This document shows, piece by piece, positions 9,915-19,706 of a stretch of DNA of 64,000 nt. The stretch is from Shewanella denitrificans OS217. Lineage in GTDB: Bacteria; Pseudomonadota; Gammaproteobacteria; Enterobacterales; Shewanellaceae. Position numbers and translations under genes: made by a program. Under the pieces are notes generated by a model, which made no database searches, was not told where the DNA came from, and saw only the letters and a list, made by a program, of their open reading frames with translations. Position 1 is the first letter of the stretch. Every line of letters starts with the position of its first letter. The DNA lies in contig NC_007954.1 in NCBI RefSeq assembly GCF_000013765.1, positions 3,720,001 through 3,784,000 of the forward strand. Reading direction: 5' to 3'.

Positions 9915-11657
9915 TTATGGGGCTCGTTCACCAATACAAACTCGGTTTCGCCCTTGCTGTTTGGCTTGATACAAGGCGACATCCGCACGGGATACTAAGG
10001 AATCTAAGCTATCATCTAGGCTAGCTTCAGTCACCCCAAGGCTGCTTGTTATGCGGCCAACGCCCTCGAAGTGTTTGCTCGCTATGGTGTGACATAAACG
10101 CTCACAAACTTGGGTCGCAGCGGCAATATCCGCCCCAGGAAATAAAACCAGAAACTCTTCCCCTCCCCAGCGATACAAGCGATCGCTAGGCCTGACTGTT
10201 GCCTTAAGCAAACGAGCAAAACTAATCAAAACTTCATCACCGCGACTGTGACCATAGGTATCATTAACACGTTTGAAAAAGTCTATGTCCAATATCGCCA
10301 CTGATAACGCGAGGTTATCTTGTTTAAAGCGTGACAAATAAGCCCCAGTTTCAACCGTGCCAGCCCTTCGATTGGATAGCCCGGTTAAAGGGTCTGTAAA
10401 TGCTAATTGACGCATATTTATCGTGGCATCATGCAACTGGCTGTTACGCAAGTTAAGATCTTGGGTTCGCTCTTGCACTTGAAACTCAAGCTCTCGATTG
10501 AGTTTATCTAATTGGATTTGAACGGCTATTCTCTTGCGAATATTGGTCAATAACACGGAAATGACAAGCATCAAAAAGGTTAATAACAACAAGACGCTAT
10601 TTATCAGGCCGCCATATTCTTGATAGAGAGACTTAGGCTCACCGACAAGCTTGCTGCCTTGGGGTAAAAGCGCCCTATCGATAGCGAAGCGATTTAATAG
10701 AGCGAAATCGAAGCTTGGGGTAAAGGCCGCCTTTTCCTTTATGGGTAATTGGGCGATAGGGATGCCATCGAGTATGGCCAGCGCCATCTTAGCCGCGCTA
10801 GCGCCATGCTCAAATGGGTCATTCATCAGCCCTCCCATGGCACCTTTTCCTATCATCAAGGCGCCCCACATGCCATAAATGGGAACTTTGCTGATTTGAC
10901 TCAGGATAGGGAGCTGCTCCTCGTAGGAAAAGTATTGCCCTTGGCTGTCTTTATGAATCGCTAACACTAAAATTGCGCTGCCAGTAGGTAACTCAGCCAC
11001 CCTCTGGTGTAGCTCAACTAAGGTAAACTTATCCCAAATATCTAAGCTCACCCCTGCTGCCAAGCTAGGATCTGCCTGCCAGCTTGCCTTTACCTCACGG
11101 GCAAGATCTGTCATGCCTCGGCCAAACCCTGTGGTATCCCCCAGTAAAACAATGCGTTTTACATCTGGCTGTATTGTCTTTATCAATTCCAAGTTGCCGA
11201 TAATCTCCATGCCTTCCAAGATCCCGGTGATCTGGCTTCGACCTTGTAGCGTTTCAGGCTTGAAGACATTGACGCCACTAAATACCATGGGCTTGCCAGG
11301 AAACAGCAAATCACCATATTCAATCATAAAATCATAGGCATAGTCGTCACTAGTAATAATAAGATCCGGCGAGTATTGCTGATACTTGTGCTTAAACAGA
11401 CTCACAAGCTTAGTTTTGTAAACTGCATCATCGGCAAACCTGCGCTCATCCATAAACTCGATATGAAGATTCTCCATGGGAATACTGCTCGCCAGAGTTT
11501 CCTGAACCCCCCGAGTTAATTCTTTGGTCCATTGATATTGAGGATGGTAAGAATTCAACAGCAAAACCCGTGGAAGGCTTTCGGCCACAGCAGAAAAAGC
11601 CATTCCAGTAACACTCAGCAAGATGAAAATAAATCGAACAAAACCAAGCATACTCAT
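9915..11657 (-). CDS. Diguanylate cyclase with ABC substrate-binding-like periplasmic sensor
   Basis: A 580-residue membrane sensor predicted to make cyclic di-GMP. A signal or anchor peptide (about 1-25) leads into a periplasmic domain resembling ABC-transporter substrate-binding proteins (about 28-320). One membrane helix (about 350-371) and a short coiled coil follow, then a GGDEF domain (about 415-575). The active site reads GGEEF near 497-501, and an RxxD inhibitory site (RPSD) lies exactly five residues before it, so product feedback is expected. It is monocistronic, divergent from the Lon-type protease gene. The ligand is unknown. Confidence 0.92.
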   Translation of the reverse strand: MSMLGFVRFIFILLSVTGMAFSAVAESLPRVLLLNSYHPQYQWTKELTRGVQETLASSIPMENLHIEFMDERRFADDAVYKTKLVSLFKHKYQQYSPDLIITSDDYAYDFMIEYGDLLFPGKPMVFSGVNVFKPETLQGRSQITGILEGMEIIGNLELIKTIQPDVKRIVLLGDTTGFGRGMTDLAREVKASWQADPSLAAGVSLDIWDKFTLVELHQRVAELPTGSAILVLAIHKDSQGQYFSYEEQLPILSQISKVPIYGMWGALMIGKGAMGGLMNDPFEHGASAAKMALAILDGIPIAQLPIKEKAAFTPSFDFALLNRFAIDRALLPQGSKLVGEPKSLYQEYGGLINSVLLLLTFLMLVISVLLTNIRKRIAVQIQLDKLNRELEFQVQERTQDLNLRNSQLHDATINMRQLAFTDPLTGLSNRRAGTVETGAYLSRFKQDNLALSVAILDIDFFKRVNDTYGHSRGDEVLISFARLLKATVRPSDRLYRWGGEEFLVLFPGADIAAATQVCERLCHTIASKHFEGVGRITSSLGVTEASLDDSLDSLVSRADVALYQAKQQGRNRVCIGERAP

Positions 11658-12026
11658 CGCTTCTCGTTAGTCATATTCAGTAGAGTATAGTTGATAAGAT
11701 GATGAGATTTGCATAGGAAAGTCAGGCAGTTGAAAATAGTCAAAACAGCGATGAGTAAACTGCAAATGATGATTATTTATTTTAAATGACAAGACTTCTG
11801 CCATAGATTAGCGCTTCGCCATAAACCTTGTGTCCAGCCTTAGATATATACACAGGGGCACTTGCTAATTCACAATTTTATAGATATGTTTTAATTATCA
11901 ATTATTTATTTTTATTTGTTCACAGCATCAACTTTTACCCGTGAACCACAGACTAGCTAGCCCTAGTCAGCCCTAGCCTTAGTCAGCCATTGACGGTGAC
12001 GATTACGGCCTTATCGAGGTAAGCCT
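11658..12026. other. Divergent intergenic region
   Basis: A 369-base A+T-rich stretch between the divergent cyclase and Lon-type genes. It must hold both promoters. A short direct repeat of CCCTAG/TCAGCC type lies at about 11956-11990. I see no defined operator. Confidence 0.45.
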
Positions 12027-14459
12027 ATGACAATAGAACGATTAACCACAGAGCAAGTTTACCGCACCTCGTCATTATCCCAACTCGACCCCATGTTACG
12101 TACCACCAAGCAATTAACCCCACTGGATGAAATTGTCGGCCAAGAAAGAGCGCAGCAAGCGGTCGAATTTGCCATGTCCATTAAGGATAAAGGGTATAAC
12201 ATCTATGCCGTCGGTCGTAATGGCCTTGGCAAACGCACCATGATGCAAAGGTACCTCAATCGCCATCAGCCGATGAAAGGCCAGCAGTCATTTGATTGGT
12301 GTTATGTGGCCAATTTTGATGATGCACGAATCCCAAAAGTATTAAAGCTGCCCGCGGGTAGCGCGCTGGCATTAAAAAAAGCCATCGATAACCTGTTACA
12401 GCAGTTGATGAAGGCGCTACCCCAAGCCTTCGATACGGAAATCTATTACACCCGCTCCGAAAAATTGAAAAATCAGCTGTTAAAAAAACAAGAATCAGCG
12501 CTGCTAAGCCTGACCAAAGAAGCCAAATCCCAAGGTGTAGTGTTAAGTATTTCCGCCGAAGGAGATTATCAACTGTTTGCCCTCAATGGCGACGAACCTC
12601 ACGATGAGGCTTCATTCGAACGGCTTAGTGAAAAAGAAAAAAGCGCCTTTGAGACCAGCATAGCCTCATTGGAAATAAAATTAAGAGGCATCCTGCGTAA
12701 ACTGGCGCAATGGGAAGATGAGTTTTGCGACAAGCAAGATAAACACAATGAACAAGTCGCCAACAAGGTATTCATTAAGGCCTTCGATCCGTTAAAAGAA
12801 ACCTTTCGTCAGTTGCCACAAATCAAAGCCCACCTCAACGCCATGCAAAAGGACATGCTAGATAACATAGATATCTTCATGGAAGAAAGTGAGGAACTCG
12901 TGGGCCTTGCCTATGCTTCTTTAGATAAAAAACTGCCGCGCCGTTATCAAGTCAATGTCTTGGTAAGCCAAGATGAGACCCCCTTCCCCATTGTGGTGGA
13001 AGAAAGCCCTAACTATCACACCATCTTTGGTTACATAGAAAACGCCACCTACAAAGGCACAGTGTTCACCGACTTTTCACTTATCCGCTCTGGCAGTCTG
13101 CACAAAGCCAATGGCGGCGTGTTAATGATAGATGCGGTCAAGGTGTTGGAGCGCCCCTATGTGTGGGATGGGCTCAAGCGAGCCTTAAGATCGCGAAAAC
13201 TGAATTTAAACTCACTGGAGCAGGAGCTTACGCTGTCGGGCACCATCTCACTGGAACCTGAACCTATTCCACTTAATGTCAAAATCATCTTGTTTGGTGA
13301 TTATCAAACTTATCAGCTATTACAGAATTACGACTCCGAATTCAGTGAGTTATTTAGGGTAACTGCAGATTTTGAAGATGAAATGCCCCGTACAGATAGC
13401 TCAGAAGAAAACTATGCCCGCTTCATTGCCAGCATAGTGCACGACAACCACATGCTCCATTGTGATAAGAGCGCCATCGCCAGAATAATAGAATACAGTT
13501 CACGTCAGGCTGGGGATCAACATAAGCTGTCCTTGCATTCGGCGGATATCGCCAATTTATTACGGGAAACCAATTATTGTGCTCGCCAAGCCAATGCCAG
13601 AACCATACGTAAACAACATGTGGAGCAGGCGCTATTTAAGCAAGAGCAAAGGGTGAGTCGCCTTAAAGACAGCATGATGCAAGATTTTGCCAATGGCACT
13701 CTGTTGCTGCAGACTCAAGGCGAGGCCATAGGTCAGATCAATGCGTTATCCGTATTGAGCACTACAGATCATAGCTTTGGCATCCCAACTCGAATCACCG
13801 CAACCACAGCAAAAGGCAAGGGGGAGATTTTTGATATCGAGCATCATGCCAAACTAGGGGGTAAAATCCATTCAAAAGGAGTGATGATCCTCTCTGCTTA
13901 TTTGAAATCCATTTTTGCCAAAGAGAACATACTGCCCTTCTGCACTCACTTAACCTTCGAGCAGTCTTACAGCGGTGTCGATGGAGATAGCGCCTCCATG
14001 GCAGAGCTATGCGCTATCGTCTCGGCATTCTCACAACAGCCACTTAGACAAGATATCGCCATTACAGGCTCGATGAATCAATTCGGTGAAGCCCAGCCCA
14101 TCGGTGGGGTGAATGAAAAAATTGAAGGCTTTTTCGATGTGTGTAGCATTAAAGGCCGCAGCCAATATCAGGGCGTTATCATCCCTAAAAGCAACGTCCA
14201 TCATTTGATGTTAAGACAAGACATTGTCGATGCTATCGCCCAAGGGAGCTTTCATATTTGGTCCATAGAACATGTAACAGAAGCACTGACCGTATTGACC
14301 CAAGGAATAGATATTAGCCAACACTTAGACGCTGGAAAATCTGAACAAAAACAGCAGACTTTAACCGTACTAGAACTTAAGCAGGCAACCTTTGCCTTAG
14401 CTCAACAGCGAATTAACTTAAAACAAAAAAAAGTGAATATAGAGGATAAAAAAGCATAA
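12027..14459 (+). CDS. Lon-type ATP-dependent protease (AAA_32/Lon_C, YcbZ-like)
   Basis: An 810-residue cytoplasmic AAA+ serine protease related to E. coli YcbZ and archaeal LonB rather than classical Lon. Walker A-like GRNGLGKR lies at about 65-72. A helical insert with Lys/Glu-rich coiled-coil character follows (about 130-290). The C-terminal proteolytic domain carries the Ser-Lys dyad: Ser in GDSASMAEL near 655 and Lys in NEKIEG near 697. GAGG precedes the ATG at good spacing. The basic C-terminal tail is typical of the family. The cellular role of this subfamily is poorly defined. Confidence 0.9.
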   Translation: MTIERLTTEQVYRTSSLSQLDPMLRTTKQLTPLDEIVGQERAQQAVEFAMSIKDKGYNIYAVGRNGLGKRTMMQRYLNRHQPMKGQQSFDWCYVANFDDARIPKVLKLPAGSALALKKAIDNLLQQLMKALPQAFDTEIYYTRSEKLKNQLLKKQESALLSLTKEAKSQGVVLSISAEGDYQLFALNGDEPHDEASFERLSEKEKSAFETSIASLEIKLRGILRKLAQWEDEFCDKQDKHNEQVANKVFIKAFDPLKETFRQLPQIKAHLNAMQKDMLDNIDIFMEESEELVGLAYASLDKKLPRRYQVNVLVSQDETPFPIVVEESPNYHTIFGYIENATYKGTVFTDFSLIRSGSLHKANGGVLMIDAVKVLERPYVWDGLKRALRSRKLNLNSLEQELTLSGTISLEPEPIPLNVKIILFGDYQTYQLLQNYDSEFSELFRVTADFEDEMPRTDSSEENYARFIASIVHDNHMLHCDKSAIARIIEYSSRQAGDQHKLSLHSADIANLLRETNYCARQANARTIRKQHVEQALFKQEQRVSRLKDSMMQDFANGTLLLQTQGEAIGQINALSVLSTTDHSFGIPTRITATTAKGKGEIFDIEHHAKLGGKIHSKGVMILSAYLKSIFAKENILPFCTHLTFEQSYSGVDGDSASMAELCAIVSAFSQQPLRQDIAITGSMNQFGEAQPIGGVNEKIEGFFDVCSIKGRSQYQGVIIPKSNVHHLMLRQDIVDAIAQGSFHIWSIEHVTEALTVLTQGIDISQHLDAGKSEQKQQTLTVLELKQATFALAQQRINLKQKKVNIEDKKA

Positions 14460-14574
14460 GGGGAATAAAAGTTAAGCTTGAAGCTAAAATAGACACTAAT
14501 TTCCAGTCATCAACCAACAGATACGACTAACCTAGTAGTTAGTCTATATCTCTTGATATAGGCTAACCCAAAAA

Positions 14575-15765
14575 CTAACAATATGGGTCAAGTATAGTCG
14601 ACGCCCAATCCACACTAATCGCCAACATTTTTTCTTTCGTTAATTCATAAAGCGGTGTAATAAAAATACTGAGCTTTGAGTTTTCAATGTCACGACTTGA
14701 TAAAATCTCCGCGTCTTTGAAGCTATGACCCTGTAAATCGCCATCAAATAAAGTGATTTGACCATTTAATAGCAATGGAATGAGATTTTTATGAGCCTTA
14801 AATAGTTGATAGGTATCCCCCCCAACTCCCCATAGTCCGACAACACCTTCATACTTAATTTTTTCTTCAATTTTCAATGCCAGCATATTATGAAGAGCTG
14901 CTGTTTGCTCTAACTGGAACCAAACGGCTTTTTTTGCACTATTGGGTACTTTCGCAATTTGTTGAGAAATAGGTCCATTTTCTAACAGCATAAGTAACCG
15001 CGGAATACTTCGTGTCATTATCTGAGCGGTTTTTATAACGGTAAACCCTGCAACCTGGGCAATTTGTGCGAGGCTATCTTTGGTAAAATAATGGATATGC
15101 TGACCATGTACTACGTTTGTAAAAGCAAGGTGAGTCAGATCTGTGTTTTCGCTACAATCAGGAACTTCTATAAAGACTTTTCCATCAGGCTTTAATTGAT
15201 TACGGATCATAGATAAGAAAGCCACTGGATTTTCCACATGTTCTAACACATGTGTATTAAGAGCTAAATCCACTCCTTGTGGCCAGAATGTTTTAGGTAT
15301 TTCTTCCTTGCTATTTAAATTCCAAGCCAGTTGATTAATAAACTCATCTTCAATCATAGGAAGAAAATCAACGCCCGTTAACACCCCACCGGTTAAGTGT
15401 TGTTGCTTCATTTCTTTAAAGATATTGCCAGCACCGCAACCAAAATCAACTACATTACTGTCCGTAGAAACATGTTCTCGGAAAAAATCAACCATTTGAA
15501 AATAAGGCGACACTTCACCTTCTTTTGGTAAGAAAAACATCGCAGGGGGTCTTATATTAGAAAAATATAAACACTCAAAGATATGCGCATCGTAGCGCCT
15601 CATCATTTGTACGTGACCACAATATTGACATTCACCGATAGGTAACACGAGCTCTTCTCTGACCAAATCATTTGGCTCTTGCGACCATATTCCAGACAAT
15701 AGAGTCCCAAAGTGATCCCAGTCATGTTTCTGGCACACTTTACAGTGCTCTTGCTGATAATCCAT
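14575..15765 (-). CDS. Zinc-finger class I SAM methyltransferase (C-methyltransferase-like), copy 2
   Basis: A 396-residue protein with an N-terminal putative zinc-binding domain (Cys8, Cys11, Cys46, Cys49, the last two in CQYCGHVQ), a SAM-binding motif VVDFGCGAGN near 103-112, and a C-terminal Rossmann-like part containing GLWGVGGDTY. This three-part layout is that of sugar C-methyltransferases such as those of deoxysugar pathways. It is a diverged tandem paralogue of the next gene upstream and the last gene of the nonulosonic island on this strand, after a 72-base gap. The substrate is unknown; a nonulosonic-acid derivative or its acyl group is plausible from context only. Confidence 0.8.
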   Translation of the reverse strand: MDYQQEHCKVCQKHDWDHFGTLLSGIWSQEPNDLVREELVLPIGECQYCGHVQMMRRYDAHIFECLYFSNIRPPAMFFLPKEGEVSPYFQMVDFFREHVSTDSNVVDFGCGAGNIFKEMKQQHLTGGVLTGVDFLPMIEDEFINQLAWNLNSKEEIPKTFWPQGVDLALNTHVLEHVENPVAFLSMIRNQLKPDGKVFIEVPDCSENTDLTHLAFTNVVHGQHIHYFTKDSLAQIAQVAGFTVIKTAQIMTRSIPRLLMLLENGPISQQIAKVPNSAKKAVWFQLEQTAALHNMLALKIEEKIKYEGVVGLWGVGGDTYQLFKAHKNLIPLLLNGQITLFDGDLQGHSFKDAEILSSRDIENSKLSIFITPLYELTKEKMLAISVDWASTILDPYC

Positions 15766-15837
15766 GCTAACTCCATAACCACTTAATCAATAATGAACAC
15801 TAGGGTGTATGTTAATGTTACTTAATCTGAATTAAGG

Positions 15838-17013
15838 TTATTTAAATATATCCCTAACATTCATCCAGTTTTTACTAACACGAGCCATTTTAACTCTTGT
15901 TTCAGCTAAAATCGGTGACATATAAACTGCGCCGTCGTATTCTGGAATTTCTGTACTTGAGTGTATTTTTTGAAAGCAAAACGTTTTTCCAGCCAACTCA
16001 TAATCAAACATTCTTATTTGTGCATTTTTTATTGATTCAATCAGTAAAGGCTGTTCGGTGATCAAGTTATAAAAATCAGCACCTACGCCCCAAACTCCGA
16101 CAGTTCCATTTAGTCTTATCGTTTCTATTAACTCTTGTGCGAGTTGCTGCCGTAAATATTGAACTTGCTCTTGATATTGAGAGATGACTTTCACAGTTCC
16201 GTTAAACGAAATGGTAGCATTCTGCTCTGCAGCCACCTTTAGCATAACCTGTAATCGAGGAATGTATCCTGTCGTCACTTGCTGACTCTTCACAACGTTG
16301 AAGCCAGCCTGATTGGCGGCATAGGTCAAAGATGCCAATGAAAAGTAATGAATATGTTGTAAATTAACTAAGTTACTTTTACCTATCGACTTGAGTTCAT
16401 GTGGAGAGGTAAAATCAGGCACTTCGACGAACACTACGCCAGTGTCACTGAGATGGCTTTTAATATTTTTCAAAAAATTGACAGGATCTACTACGTGCTC
16501 AAGCACATGAGAAGCCATTGCAAGATCAATACCGCATGGCCACAGCGTTAACGGTAAATCAGATAAATTATTTAAATCATAAGCAAAATAATCTATACCT
16601 TCTTGAGCAAATCTATCATTGAAATCAATACCCACTAACTTGGATATCGAAGCAGATTGTTTGGCTAGATGTAACAATTTACCTTCACCGCAACCAAAAT
16701 CAACGACAGTCTTTAAGTTCGCTTCTTTACTGATGGCAAAGTTAATCATATCTTGATATGGGCTATCATCATTAATCAATGACTCATGCCACATTACGGA
16801 CTCTTGTGCCGAATGGAAATACAACTTATCAAACAATTCAGGTGTATATGAGCTCATAACTTGCACATGCCCACAATCAAGGCATAGACCTATGGGATAC
16901 AGGGCACTATCACGCTCTATTTCTGTATTTTCGAAAGCCCAAGTACCAAAGCAGATAGATGTGAACTGCTGCCATTGCTGAGAGTTACAAAGTTGACACC
17001 TTGCCTGTAACAT
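15838..17013 (-). CDS. Zinc-finger class I SAM methyltransferase (C-methyltransferase-like), copy 1
   Basis: A 391-residue paralogue of the adjacent methyltransferase with the same order of parts: zinc cysteines Cys6, Cys9, Cys45, Cys48 (CLDCGHVQ), SAM motif VVDFGCGEGK near 100-109, and a C-terminal domain with GVWGVGADFY. The pair probably arose by an old tandem duplication, since the sequences differ in most variable positions while the motifs match. It starts 8 bases after the SDR stop, so it is co-transcribed with the sugar and acyl genes. The exact reaction is unknown. Confidence 0.8.
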   Translation of the reverse strand: MLQARCQLCNSQQWQQFTSICFGTWAFENTEIERDSALYPIGLCLDCGHVQVMSSYTPELFDKLYFHSAQESVMWHESLINDDSPYQDMINFAISKEANLKTVVDFGCGEGKLLHLAKQSASISKLVGIDFNDRFAQEGIDYFAYDLNNLSDLPLTLWPCGIDLAMASHVLEHVVDPVNFLKNIKSHLSDTGVVFVEVPDFTSPHELKSIGKSNLVNLQHIHYFSLASLTYAANQAGFNVVKSQQVTTGYIPRLQVMLKVAAEQNATISFNGTVKVISQYQEQVQYLRQQLAQELIETIRLNGTVGVWGVGADFYNLITEQPLLIESIKNAQIRMFDYELAGKTFCFQKIHSSTEIPEYDGAVYMSPILAETRVKMARVSKNWMNVRDIFK

Positions 17014-17021
17014 AAAAGCTC

Positions 17022-17750
17022 CTAATTGGTGATACCGCCATCAATGATCAAAGTCTGACCAGTAATAAAATTCGCATCTTCTGAAAGTAAAAAACCAATT
17101 GCAGGGGTGATATCGTCGACAAACCCCAATCTATTGATGGGTGTTCTGCGAATAATTTGATTTCTTTTTTGTTCCGATAAAGTAGAAGACATTTCAGTCT
17201 CTAGATAACCTGGCGCAACAGAGTTAACCGTTATTCCTCTGCGTCCATTTTCTCTGGCTAACGCCCGAGTTAGCCCATCGAGTCCTGCTTTAGAGGCGGA
17301 ATATGCCGCTAAACCAGCATAACCACGGCTGCCGATAATCGAACTAATATTGATAATTCGTCCCGCACTCCTTTGCCTTAGGAAGACCCTAAGCACATCA
17401 CGAGCCAAATATAGAGCACCATTTAAATTTACTTGGATCAAGGCATCAGACTCAGTATTTGGGAATGTAGCTAACACTCCCTCTTTGGCTATGCCAGCAT
17501 TGTTAACAACTCCCCATAAAGGGATATCTCCAGCCCAATTACACGCATCTTTAACAAATATTGAAGTTTGCTCTGCGTTACCGATTTCAGCTTTAAACCA
17601 ACGTAGTTGAGAGAACTCTTTTTCCAATTCAGATATTTCATCTGTTTTATTACGGCTACAAGTCGATACCATATACCCATTTTTCAACAAGTATTTAACG
17701 ATACCGAGCCCTAATCCACGACTTCCACCGCTGACGATGACATGCCTCAT
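17022..17750 (-). CDS. SDR-family oxidoreductase, FabG-like
   Basis: A 242-residue classical short-chain dehydrogenase. The nucleotide-binding motif reads SGGSRGLGLG (about 7-16), the NNAG motif is present (VVNNAG), and the YxxxK active site is in YSASKAG near 149-155. FabG-like proteins reduce 3-ketoacyl-ACP. With two carrier proteins and two KAS III enzymes in the same island, reduction of an ACP-bound ketoacyl group is likely, though a sugar substrate cannot be excluded. Its ATG shares one base with the stop of the AMP-ligase gene, implying translational coupling. Confidence 0.85.
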   Translation of the reverse strand: MRHVIVSGGSRGLGLGIVKYLLKNGYMVSTCSRNKTDEISELEKEFSQLRWFKAEIGNAEQTSIFVKDACNWAGDIPLWGVVNNAGIAKEGVLATFPNTESDALIQVNLNGALYLARDVLRVFLRQRSAGRIINISSIIGSRGYAGLAAYSASKAGLDGLTRALARENGRRGITVNSVAPGYLETEMSSTLSEQKRNQIIRRTPINRLGFVDDITPAIGFLLSEDANFITGQTLIIDGGITN

Positions 17751-18889
17751 TAAACAATCCTCTGCTTTTTCCCGCTTAAATTAAGTGCAATTTGCTTCGA
17801 AAAAGTTATCACTCTAGGGCGAGATGCTGGTGCTAAACCAGAGAAAAAAGCACGTAGAACCCGTCTGGCTTTTTCTTCGTCCTCAGTACATATTTCGACG
17901 CAGGTTAAAAAGCCAGTAATAGGATTGGCTTTCACATAAACACGAGCGTCTAAAATAATATCAAAAGCAATAATTTGTTGCTCAAGTAATTCTAGATTAA
18001 CTTTCACACCACCGATATTCACGACGTTATCAGCCCGGCCGGAAAATATAACTCGTGAGGAGGTAGATTGAATACAATCACCCGTATCAATCTCTACGTT
18101 TCCCTTAATAAGTTTTAATGTATCATCAATTTTCAATAACCAGCCATTGACCACAGTGTTACACCATTCAAATGGGAAGCCCGCCAACCCATCTTTCACT
18201 GAAAAAATAACTCCTGTCTCTGTCGTTGCATAGATATGCCTAATGCTCGCTCGAGGGAATTGTCTTTTCAAGGTATCGAGTGTCGACTGTTCAGCTATCT
18301 CCCCCCCTAAACTGATAAGCCTTAACTCGGGCTGACGCTGATGCCAAGCCATCAATAAAGTACGCATAAATGAAGGTGTTGCGCTAATGGCGGTAACATT
18401 TAACTCAATCGCGAGCTGGGATTTTTTTTGAAGACTTGCATCTACATCTACTACTAACGTGTCATTAGCTACAATCGCCTGCAATATCACCTGTAAGCCT
18501 GCATAACTCATAGGATGGTAACAAAGCAACCAACATGTTTTAGCATCACTGACTTTAGTGTTCTTAGGCAATAATGCCTCTAATTGGTGATATACCAACT
18601 TGGGAGCACCTGTCGTCCCAGAAGTCAGTATGCCGACAGCACATCCTTCTGGCAATTCTGATAATTCAATGTCTTGTGATGTCCGATTAAAAATCACAGG
18701 AATACCATAAGCCTGAGCATTAACTAAGGCTTGTAACATAGCTGAAACGATTAAACTATTCGTGGAGGTTGGCTGATACTTAACTTCAATGTAAGCACTA
18801 GCGCTACTCCTTTGTTGTGGAATAAAATCAGCAGATGTAAAACAACGTTCATTTTCGATTAAGGTAAATTCCCCTGCTGAAAAGAGCAT
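17750..18889 (-). CDS. Short AMP-binding (ANL-type) acyl-adenylating enzyme
   Basis: Adenylate-forming enzyme of 379 residues, shorter than the usual 500 or more of this superfamily. The phosphate-binding loop TSGTTGAPK lies near 83-91, an ATE motif (YATTETG) near 215, and a C-terminal part contains the RADNVVNIGG hinge region (about 285-295). The first 100 or so residues of a normal ANL N-domain are reduced. It probably activates a small carboxylic acid and loads it on the carrier protein encoded just upstream. Its start codon directly abuts that gene's stop. Substrate unknown. Confidence 0.8.
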   Translation of the reverse strand: MLFSAGEFTLIENERCFTSADFIPQQRSSASAYIEVKYQPTSTNSLIVSAMLQALVNAQAYGIPVIFNRTSQDIELSELPEGCAVGILTSGTTGAPKLVYHQLEALLPKNTKVSDAKTCWLLCYHPMSYAGLQVILQAIVANDTLVVDVDASLQKKSQLAIELNVTAISATPSFMRTLLMAWHQRQPELRLISLGGEIAEQSTLDTLKRQFPRASIRHIYATTETGVIFSVKDGLAGFPFEWCNTVVNGWLLKIDDTLKLIKGNVEIDTGDCIQSTSSRVIFSGRADNVVNIGGVKVNLELLEQQIIAFDIILDARVYVKANPITGFLTCVEICTEDEEKARRVLRAFFSGLAPASRPRVITFSKQIALNLSGKKQRIV

Positions 18890-19134
18890 TACTTTTCCAT
18901 ACTCTCGTAAAGACTGGTTAACTCTCCAATGCTCTGGAAATGTTTAAAACCATCTTTAAATGGATCTAAACCAGTATGCAATTCAAGATTTACAATTAAA
19001 GTCGCAAGATCCAAGGAGTCCATAGGTAAATCAGTTAAAAAAATTGAACCTACATTGAGCTCAGGGCATAGCTCTCCCTTTTCCTCTATGATCTGACGCG
19101 TTTGTGAATATATCTCGTCTAATAACTCAGTCAT
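18889..19134 (-). CDS. Acyl carrier protein, copy 1
   Basis: An acidic 81-residue carrier protein with the phosphopantetheine-attachment motif MDSLDL (Ser40). An ATG five codons further upstream is possible, but GGGGA sits correctly before the ATG at 19134. The gene overlaps the stop of the preceding acetyltransferase gene by 8 bases. It probably carries the acyl group activated by the adjacent AMP ligase. It is clearly different from the second carrier protein of the island, so the two may have separate partners. Confidence 0.85.
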   Translation of the reverse strand: MTELLDEIYSQTRQIIEEKGELCPELNVGSIFLTDLPMDSLDLATLIVNLELHTGLDPFKDGFKHFQSIGELTSLYESMEK

Positions 19135-19696
19135 GGATTCCCCAATCATTAAATGCTGTTGCTATCTTAGCTAAATCAAAATGTTGCTTCTGATTAGCCC
19201 AATCATCTTTCAGTAACTCAAAGATATACAAGTCTAAAAACTGACCGTTTTTATAAATATGCTGCTTTAAATACCCTACTAAACGCGTCTTATGTAATAG
19301 CTGCAATTTGACGACCTTCTCATTCGCGTCTAGTACTAAATTCACAACTTTATTCAGTTTAAGGTGATGAAAAACATAATTACAGATATAGGTGTGCATC
19401 GTAACACCATACTTAACTCTTGCTTCTCGCTCATAAATATAAGACCCCGTACTGCAGCGCTGATTAATTTTGTCTATCTCATTAAAACAAAGGAAACCGA
19501 TAGAAATACCATCATCCTGGATCATATAACCTCGGTAGTCCTCCCTATTTTCAAGAGAAGCTATCCAAGTTCGCTGCTTTTCTGTGGTTGGATTTTCAAG
19601 ATCTGTAAACATATGCTTAGTTATTTCGGCTGAAGTTCGCCATTTAAGTAAAAGCTCTGCATCATCTTGAGTTACGCGCTTAAAATTCAATGCCAT
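19127..19696 (-). CDS. GNAT acyltransferase, PseH-like
   Basis: A 189-residue GNAT-fold N-acyltransferase. Its N-terminal half (LLLKWRTSAEITKHMF, then an R/Q-x-x-G/A-like CoA region) resembles PseH, which acetylates UDP-4-amino-4,6-dideoxy-N-acetylaltrosamine in pseudaminic acid synthesis. Given two carrier proteins in the operon, it may use an acyl-ACP donor and attach a larger acyl group than acetyl; that is inference. It lies between an SDR and carrier protein 1 with 10-base spacing and an overlap, inside the same transcript. Confidence 0.72.
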   Translation of the reverse strand: MALNFKRVTQDDAELLLKWRTSAEITKHMFTDLENPTTEKQRTWIASLENREDYRGYMIQDDGISIGFLCFNEIDKINQRCSTGSYIYEREARVKYGVTMHTYICNYVFHHLKLNKVVNLVLDANEKVVKLQLLHKTRLVGYLKQHIYKNGQFLDLYIFELLKDDWANQKQHFDLAKIATAFNDWGIHD

Positions 19697-19706
19697 TTCG
19701 TACTTC

